This document shows positions 1-4,260 of a stretch of 6,562 nucleotides of DNA, piece by piece (position 1 is the first letter of the stretch; every line of letters begins with the position of its first letter). The stretch comes from an uncultured Pirellulaceae bacterium (GTDB lineage: Bacteria; Planctomycetota; Planctomycetia; Pirellulales; Pirellulaceae): positions 1-6,562 of the forward strand of contig CAMYKF010000239.1 in NCBI GenBank assembly GCA_947258905.1, given 5' to 3'. The notes under the pieces were generated by a model. It saw nothing but the letters and a program-made list of their open reading frames with translations, did not search any database and had not been told where the DNA came from. The position numbers and the translations under genes were made by a program.

Positions 1-214
1 CGCTGACTCCGTATTTCAGCGCAAGATCCTGGTTGGAGTCAAAGTCCACCTTGCCCACCTTGGCCGTACCGTCATTATCGGTCGCCAGTTCCTCGATCAC
101 CGGAGTGAGCTGGCGGCACGGTCCGCACCACTGGGCCCAAAAATCGACCAGTACCGGTTGGTCCGAATCAATCACTTCGGATTGGAAATTGTCAGTCGTG
201 AATTCTGCTGCCAT
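1..214 (-). CDS. trxA: Thioredoxin, 3' end outside the window
   Basis: Cytoplasmic dithiol-disulfide reductant that reduces protein disulfides (for example in ribonucleotide reductase and peroxiredoxins) and is itself recharged by thioredoxin reductase. Reading the minus strand from the ATG at 214-212 gives MAAEFTTDNFQSEVIDSDQP, followed by the beta strand VLVDFWAQWCGPCRQL with the active-site WCGPC at residues 31-35, the downstream PVIEEL helix, and AKVGKVDFDSNQDLALKYGVS. This matches the family closely. Only 71 of the usual 105-110 residues are present; the cis-proline region and last helix lie beyond position 1. There is no signal peptide, so it should stay in the cytoplasm. Upstream of the ATG is a purine-rich AAAGAAAGATAAAGAC stretch but no clear GGAGG. 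The gene is divergent from the sulfatase, and a promoter candidate lies at 287-314. The identification is very secure; trxA is used as the generic symbol. Confidence 0.97.
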   Translation of the reverse strand, partial: MAAEFTTDNFQSEVIDSDQPVLVDFWAQWCGPCRQLTPVIEELATDNDGTAKVGKVDFDSNQDLALKYGVS

Positions 215-286
215 GTCTTTATCTTTCTTTCTGTCTGTCAGTTCCCGCCCACTGGCGTCTTGTGCCGACCGCGGACCCGGCAAAGG

Positions 287-314
287 ATTTTAGTCGGCTG
301 CCTGTCGGCGTCAA
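287..314 (-). promoter_or_regulatory. Candidate sigma70 promoter of trxA
   Basis: On the minus strand a -35-like TTGACG (314-309; 5/6 to TTGACA) is followed after 16 bp by a -10-like TAAAAT (292-287; 5/6 to TATAAT). Transcription would start near position 280 and give a leader of about 65 nt before the thioredoxin ATG at 214. Seen by eye only; planctomycete promoters are not well defined, so treat this as a good candidate. Confidence 0.5.
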
Positions 315-331
315 TCAACGCCCCGAAAAGC

Positions 332-349
332 GAATTCCGCATGGAATTC
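332..349. repeat. Short perfect inverted repeat in the trxA-sulfatase intergenic region
   Basis: GAATTCC (332-338) and GGAATTC (343-349) are perfect reverse complements separated by GCAT. The repeat lies upstream of both divergent genes, so it could be an operator half-site pair or a small hairpin. There is no T-run, so it is not a terminator. Function unknown; a repeat this short could be chance. Confidence 0.35.
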
Positions 350-417
350 CCCCGGTTGACCGCGATTTTGCGTTCGCTGCCGGCGCTGGTTTTGCAGGAC
401 TCCTGAAAACCTGCCAC

Positions 418-423
418 GATAAT
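418..423 (+). promoter_or_regulatory. Weak -10-like box upstream of the sulfatase
   Basis: GATAAT (5/6 to TATAAT) lies about 60 bp before the GTG at 483. No good -35 sits at 16-18 bp; the nearest TTGCAG (392-397) is 20 bp away. If the box is real, transcription would begin near 430, downstream of the TTG at 423, which supports the GTG start. Low confidence. Confidence 0.22.
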
Positions 424-482
424 TGGACGTAGCGGGCGTAGCCCCTCTTACATTAACCGTTTTTCAGCCCGGATTTAACACC

Positions 483-1904
483 GTGAGATCACACCTCTAC
501 TCACTGGCGAGCCTGTGCGTCGCAATCTGGCTGGCGCTGGTGCCCGCACCGCGGCTATGGTCCGATCCGCCAAATGTCGTGTTTATCTATATCGACGACC
601 TCGGGTTTGCCGATATCGGCTTCAACGGAGCTCCCCACTATCGCACGCCACATATCGACGCCTGGGCGGCATCGGGAATGGTGTTTACCAGTGCCTATGC
701 TGCAGCCCCCAATTGCGCACCGTCGCGGGCCTGCCTGATGACGGGCATGTACACGCCGCGACACGGCGTCTACACGGTCAACAACTCCGACCGAGGACCA
801 ACCGAACTCCGCAAGCTCATCCCGGTCAAAAATACTACGGTGCTCGATCCGGAATTAACCACGCTGGGCGAATTGTTTCAACAAGCCGGCTACGCCACGG
901 CCTACGTCGGCAAATGGCATCTCGGCAAACCCGGCCAGTCGGGCCCGAGTGAACAGGGATTTGATGTCAACATCGCAGGCAACCAGACCGGCTCGCCCAA
1001 AGGAGGACATTTCAGTCCGTTTGAAAATCCGCAATTGCCCGATCCGCCCGAGGGCCGCCAGTACCTGACTGACCGGTTAACAGACGAGGCCATTGCATTT
1101 ATCGGCGAGCATCGGGAACAACCGTTCTTCCTGTTCCTGTCGCACTACGCGGTGCACACGCCGATCCAGGCACCGGCACAACTCACCCGCAACTATCGCG
1201 ACACGGCAAGCGAACACGGAATCAACGCCAAATACGCCGCCATGATCGAAAGCGTCGACAATTCGGTCGGCGCGATCATGGATACCCTGGTAGAACGCGA
1301 GTTGCAGGATAACACCATGGTCGTCTTCTATTCAGACAACGGCGGGCACGGCAAGATCACCAGCAATGCTCCACTGCGTGGTGGCAAGGGGATGTTTTAC
1401 GAAGGCGGGATTCGCGTGCCGCTGGCCATCTCGTGGCCAGGCAAGGTCGCCGCTGGCTCGAGGTGCGATACGCCCGTCATCGGTACCGACTTCTTTGCCA
1501 TGTTCGAGGAGATGCTCGATCTGGAGGCTTCTGGCGACCAACCCTGTGACGGCCAAAGCCTGATAACGCTGCTCACCGGCCAATCCGATTCGCTGGAACG
1601 CGCACTGTACTGGCACTTCCCGGCCTACCTGCAAGGCAAGGATTATCCCGGTGCTGCCGATAATCAATTTCGCACCCGTCCCTGCGGCGTGATTCGGCAG
1701 GGTGACTGGAAGTTGATCGTGTTTTTCGAGGACCAGCGACTCGAGCTCTACAACCTGACCGAGGACTTCGGTGAAACGACCAACGCAGCCGAGGAAAACC
1801 CGGAGATTGCGCTGCGTCTGCTGGATGACCTGCGGCGATGGCGTGAACGCACCGACGCGCAGGTGCCCTCGGAACCCAATCCGGAATACCAGCCGGAAAA
1901 GTAG
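483..1904 (+). CDS. Exported S1-family sulfatase (arylsulfatase-like)
   Basis: Hydrolyses sulfate esters, probably on sulfated polysaccharide or a related compound, outside the cytoplasm; the substrate cannot be read from sequence. The frame stays open back to a TTG at 423, but I chose GTG 483 (473 residues) because it opens directly onto a signal peptide: MRSHLYSL, then a hydrophobic core through LASLCVAIWLALVPA. The N-terminal strand VVFIYIDDLG carries the metal-binding Asp pair (D38, D39). The maturation motif C78-A-P-S-R82, followed by ACLMTG, is the type converted to formylglycine by the formylglycine-generating enzyme. Further family landmarks are YVGKWHLGK (K144, H146), SHYAVHTP (H225), the metal ligands D285-N286 in YSDNGGHG, and LRGGKGMFYEGGIRVP (K302). 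The C-terminal WKLI...LELYNLTED subdomain is complete. Length is normal for the family and no catalytic residue is missing. It stands alone on its strand, with no transporter, FGE or second sulfatase beside it. No strong Shine-Dalgarno is visible. Confidence 0.96.
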   Translation: MRSHLYSLASLCVAIWLALVPAPRLWSDPPNVVFIYIDDLGFADIGFNGAPHYRTPHIDAWAASGMVFTSAYAAAPNCAPSRACLMTGMYTPRHGVYTVNNSDRGPTELRKLIPVKNTTVLDPELTTLGELFQQAGYATAYVGKWHLGKPGQSGPSEQGFDVNIAGNQTGSPKGGHFSPFENPQLPDPPEGRQYLTDRLTDEAIAFIGEHREQPFFLFLSHYAVHTPIQAPAQLTRNYRDTASEHGINAKYAAMIESVDNSVGAIMDTLVERELQDNTMVVFYSDNGGHGKITSNAPLRGGKGMFYEGGIRVPLAISWPGKVAAGSRCDTPVIGTDFFAMFEEMLDLEASGDQPCDGQSLITLLTGQSDSLERALYWHFPAYLQGKDYPGAADNQFRTRPCGVIRQGDWKLIVFFEDQRLELYNLTEDFGETTNAAEENPEIALRLLDDLRRWRERTDAQVPSEPNPEYQPEK

Positions 1905-2023
1905 CGGTGGCTTCCAGCCGCCGTTTGTTCGCAGGGGTGCAAAAGAAATGGAACCCGAAGCGTCAGCGAGGGACGACGAACAGGCGGCGAGTCCCTCGCT
2001 GAGCGGCTGGAAGCCACCGCTAC
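1901..2023. repeat. Composite palindromic repeat between convergent genes; possible bidirectional terminator
   Basis: A perfect 21-bp inverted repeat (arms 1901-1921 and 2003-2023, beginning GTAGCGGTGGCTTCC) encloses a second perfect 12-bp inverted repeat, TCAGCGAGGGAC (1963-1974) against GTCCCTCGCTGA (1991-2002). The two right arms are contiguous, while the left arms are 41 nt apart. In addition, 1921-1931 can pair with 1977-1987 in the inner loop (9 Watson-Crick and 2 G-U pairs), giving a competing or pseudoknot fold. The element spans the entire 125-bp gap between the sulfatase and the convergent repeat-protein gene and contains the sulfatase stop codon. It resembles interspersed REP/MITE-like palindromes that I recall from planctomycete genomes (inference). 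It may terminate transcription from both sides, although there is no T-run. Confidence 0.8.
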
Positions 2024-2029
2024 GGATTC

Positions 2030-3622
2030 TTACTGCGAGTACACCAGTTGCAGTTTCACAAACAGCGGCTCCGCCTGCCCGCGGTACTGCCTGAAACGCT
2101 GTTGTTCGGCAGGTTCACAGCGACCGATCAGTGGTTGCAACTGGTTCCAGTGCGTGATGGCCGTGCCAAGATGTTCCCCGATAATCCGATCGCTGGCGCG
2201 GTTGTCGATGTGCATGTACAAACGATGAATGGCATCCTGCAGACCCTGGGCTTCACGCTGGATATCACGACGCAGAGCCGTGGGATACCTGCGATTGGCG
2301 AGAATGCGCTCGTTCAGCATGATGCTGTTCTGCCGGCACAGTTCCTCAAGTTGTGAACACATGCCCAGCATCTCGTCGTAACTCACTTGCGGTCCGCTGC
2401 CCAGCGACTGCTCTAGCAACAACATGGTCTCGGTTCCTGAATCGAGATGCCGCTGCACTTCGTGGTTTTGGATCGGTCGATACACGTCGACCATATCCTG
2501 CCAGGCGACGTTGAAGATCCGGAAATCCCATACCAGATCATCGATGGAATCGGCTTCGTCGATGGTCTGGCTGAAACTCGCGCAGGAACTCTGGATCTCA
2601 CGCGCCGAGGCCATCAGCTGGCCGGGCTGGTCACAGGCCATGGCCTCCTTGAGCGTGACCGACTGCAGAATGTGATCGACATCCTGTTGCAGGGTGCTGA
2701 CCATATTGGCCAGATAGCTTTTGTCCATTTGCACGGGCAGCCACAGGTTGGCGTAGATCTGGCGACCGGTTTCCTCGATCCGCAAGACATCCCGGCGAAT
2801 CCGGTCATTGCCATATTGACGCAACTCGGCGGCGTACGGTTGCCAGCCCTGCTGACATTCCTGATAGGCCGAGACGATCGAGTCATAGCCGCCGGTATCG
2901 ATTAGCGACGTGGACTGGCGGACGTTGTGCAACAAGGCCCGGCCTTCAAACAGCAAGTGCTGTTGTTCGGGATGGCCCTGCATGTCCCAGCGGATGTCCT
3001 GTAACAAATGACGGAATTCGGCCGTCAGCCGCGAGGTCAGCGCCACCAGTTGCGTGCGGTCCAGTTGTGGCTGCAGGCCCAGGGTGTCACACAGGACGGC
3101 TTCGTGCGTGTTGACTTCCTCGACCAGTGTGCGAATTTCCCGGCTCACGCCACGTGTCTGGTTCAACGAGTGCGCCAGCGAGCGCCACTGCTGGTCGGCC
3201 TCCGACCAGGCACTGGCCATCTGCGGCAGCGTCCGAAATTGTCCTGCGCTTTGGTACATCGCGTCACAAGTGGCCTTGATACCCACGGCCTGGGCCAACG
3301 GTTGCCGGTAACTGTTGGATGTCAGCGAAGCGTGCCGCAAGGCATTAACCAACTGGCCCATGCTGCCGGAGATGTGCCCCAGTTCCTCGCGAGCGGCACG
3401 CAACTCGGGCGGTAACTGGGCGGGCGAAGTCTGGCCGGGTCGCACCTGCCCGGGCCGCATGTGATCGCCGCGGTCCGGGTTGTTGAGCTGGTCCAGCTGT
3501 GACTCGATCAATCCCTGCAACAGGTCTTCCACAAAACGGCGACGGCGTTGCTGTTGAGCATCGGCCAGAGCGGGCATGACAAAGGAAAGTACAAGCGTGG
3601 TGAGAAGGATCTTCTTGAGCAT
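2030..3622 (-). CDS. Secreted hypothetical protein, four tandem ~114-residue Trp-centred helical repeats
   Basis: I recognise no family. The 530-residue product starts at the ATG at 3622-3620 with a clear signal peptide (MLKKILLTTLVLSFVMPALA, cleavage probably ALADA/Q near residue 22). Then come an Arg/Gln stretch (QQQRRRR), a short helix, a Pro/Gly-rich linker at about 48-72 with RPGQ twice, and a long region poor in Pro and Gly that looks alpha-helical. That region divides into four units at about 73-183, 184-297, 298-411 and 412-530. Tryptophans at 146, 260, 374 and 492 lie 114, 114 and 118 residues apart. Each Trp has large hydrophobic residues at -11, -7, +3 and +7, so the match is more than a single residue. 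Eight cysteines (119, 178, 256, 330, 347, 422, 429, 502) could form disulfides after export. There is no CxxCH or catalytic signature. No Shine-Dalgarno is obvious. It lies 55 bp downstream of the small cytochrome on the same strand, probably co-transcribed, which hints at a scaffold or partner role in the periplasm (inference). Confidence 0.9.
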   Translation of the reverse strand: MLKKILLTTLVLSFVMPALADAQQQRRRRFVEDLLQGLIESQLDQLNNPDRGDHMRPGQVRPGQTSPAQLPPELRAAREELGHISGSMGQLVNALRHASLTSNSYRQPLAQAVGIKATCDAMYQSAGQFRTLPQMASAWSEADQQWRSLAHSLNQTRGVSREIRTLVEEVNTHEAVLCDTLGLQPQLDRTQLVALTSRLTAEFRHLLQDIRWDMQGHPEQQHLLFEGRALLHNVRQSTSLIDTGGYDSIVSAYQECQQGWQPYAAELRQYGNDRIRRDVLRIEETGRQIYANLWLPVQMDKSYLANMVSTLQQDVDHILQSVTLKEAMACDQPGQLMASAREIQSSCASFSQTIDEADSIDDLVWDFRIFNVAWQDMVDVYRPIQNHEVQRHLDSGTETMLLLEQSLGSGPQVSYDEMLGMCSQLEELCRQNSIMLNERILANRRYPTALRRDIQREAQGLQDAIHRLYMHIDNRASDRIIGEHLGTAITHWNQLQPLIGRCEPAEQQRFRQYRGQAEPLFVKLQLVYSQ

Positions 3623-3677
3623 GGCGGGTTTTCGTTCGTTAATGGATCAGAAATGAGGAGGGAAAAAGGGAACCCGT

Positions 3678-4064
3678 TTATTTGTGGACGTCGTGACAGG
3701 ACTTGCAATCGGTGGCAGTCAACAACAGATCGGCTGCATCCTCTTCGCCCTTGACCGCTGCTTCGGCGGCGGCAACCAGTTGTTTGGTCCGCTCATCCCA
3801 GCTTTCCTGCTCACCACGTGGCGGCGAATTCTTTGCCATCGACTGGTAACACACCAGCAATTGCTGTTTTTCCTCATCGGTGGCTTTTCCTGTCGCCACC
3901 TTTTTCAGCAGACCATCCTTGGCATGAGCCAGCTTCATGACTTCCTTGATCGTGTATTGTTCTTCCTCCTCCGGTTCCTGCAGCGGAGCAGCGGCGATTG
4001 CGCCAATCGCCAATAAAGCGGGCAAAATTCCCAAGATGCGGGCAAGGTTGCGGGGGGCGGGCAT
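3678..4064 (-). CDS. Small exported monohaem cytochrome c, class II (c'/c556)-like
   Basis: Probable periplasmic electron carrier or haem sensor of 128 residues. The N-terminus MPAPRNLARILGILPALLAIGAIAAAP is a signal peptide, likely cut after AAA near residue 26. An acidic EPEEEEQ stretch and helix-rich sequence follow (TIKEVMKLAH at 38-47, DEEKQQLLVCYQSMAK at about 63-78, TKQLVAAAEAAVKG at about 93-106). The single haem-binding motif C120-K-S-C123-H124 sits four residues from the end. A C-terminal CxxCH after helices is the arrangement of class II cytochromes, and short proteins ending CxxCHxxHK are familiar from planctomycetes. M43 and H47 are candidate sixth ligands by position; if neither binds, the haem would be five-coordinate and open to NO or CO. 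ATG 4064-4062 has a good Shine-Dalgarno (GGGAG at 4075-4071). It leads an apparent two-gene operon with the repeat protein. Haem attachment would need a cytochrome c maturation system, not present here. Confidence 0.9.
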   Translation of the reverse strand: MPAPRNLARILGILPALLAIGAIAAAPLQEPEEEEQYTIKEVMKLAHAKDGLLKKVATGKATDEEKQQLLVCYQSMAKNSPPRGEQESWDERTKQLVAAAEAAVKGEEDAADLLLTATDCKSCHDVHK

Positions 4065-4070
4065 GAATTA

Positions 4071-4075
4071 CTCCC
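4071..4075 (-). promoter_or_regulatory. Ribosome binding site of the small cytochrome
   Basis: GGGAG on the minus strand, 6 nt upstream of the ATG at 4064. It is the clearest Shine-Dalgarno in the window; the other genes lack an obvious one, which suggests this cytochrome is translated comparatively well. Confidence 0.6.
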
Positions 4076-4105
4076 GGTTGAATCGTGCGAAAAGTATCGC
4101 TGCGC

Positions 4106-4133
4106 ATTATCCTGTTTATCAGGCGATGAGCAA
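4106..4133 (-). promoter_or_regulatory. Candidate promoter of the cytochrome-repeat protein operon
   Basis: Minus-strand GATAAT (4111-4106; 5/6 to TATAAT) preceded after 16 bp by TTGCTC (4133-4128; only the TTG matches well). The start would be near 4099, leaving a leader of about 35 nt that contains the GGGAG site. The -10 is good and the -35 poor, so this is a moderate to low confidence call. Confidence 0.33.
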
Positions 4134-4152
4134 CCAACTTGGCCGACGCCGG

Positions 4153-4172
4153 CCAGCGAAACGAATCGCTGG
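4153..4172. repeat. Inverted repeat in the divergent control region, operator-like
   Basis: CCAGCGA (4153-4159) and TCGCTGG (4166-4172) are perfect reverse complements separated by AACGAA. The repeat lies just upstream of the candidate cytochrome promoter and between the divergent genes, a position typical of a regulator site. No regulator gene is in the window, so this is only a candidate. Confidence 0.35.
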
Positions 4173-4215
4173 ATTCCGGGGTATTGCCGCGTAGTATCGG
4201 ATCGTTGAATTTATC

Positions 4216-4245
4216 TGGCGAATTCCGCCACCAGCGTTTAAACGC
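4216..4245. repeat. Two adjacent palindromes upstream of the fusion gene
   Basis: TGGCG (4216-4220) and CGCCA (4226-4230) form a 5-bp inverted repeat around AATTC. Four bases further on, GCGTTTAAACGC (4234-4245) is a perfect 12-bp palindrome that ends 15 bp before the ATG at 4261. They could be binding sites for a repressor, or leader hairpins affecting translation of the redoxin-cytochrome-PHM gene. I see no convincing -35/-10 pair for this gene nearby. Confidence 0.35.
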
Positions 4246-4260
4246 AGATTGAATGACAGC

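Noticed and set aside
33..406. Two overlapping plus-strand open frames near the window start
   Set aside because: The first is opposite the thioredoxin and the second runs through the intergenic promoter region; neither has a protein signature.
423..482. TTG start giving a 20-residue extension of the sulfatase
   Set aside because: The extension puts non-signal-like sequence before the hydrophobic core; GTG 483 places a basic residue and hydrophobic stretch right at the N-terminus.
1901..2023. Target-site duplication flanking the composite palindrome
   Set aside because: I looked for a direct repeat on both sides; only a displaced CGGA is shared, which is too short and not adjacent to the arms.
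2447..2905. A 152-codon plus-strand frame (and 3008-3415) opposite the repeat protein
   Set aside because: These are shadows of the minus-strand gene, whose signal peptide and internal repeats support it as the real coding frame.
3464..3472. RGD tripeptide at residues 51-53 of the repeat protein
   Set aside because: It lies in a linker and is a very common chance tripeptide; there is no other sign of adhesion function.
4249..4260. TTG start giving a four-residue extension of the fusion protein
   Set aside because: ATG 4261 gives a normal signal peptide beginning MKPS and is the stronger start codon; there is no Shine-Dalgarno to favour the TTG.
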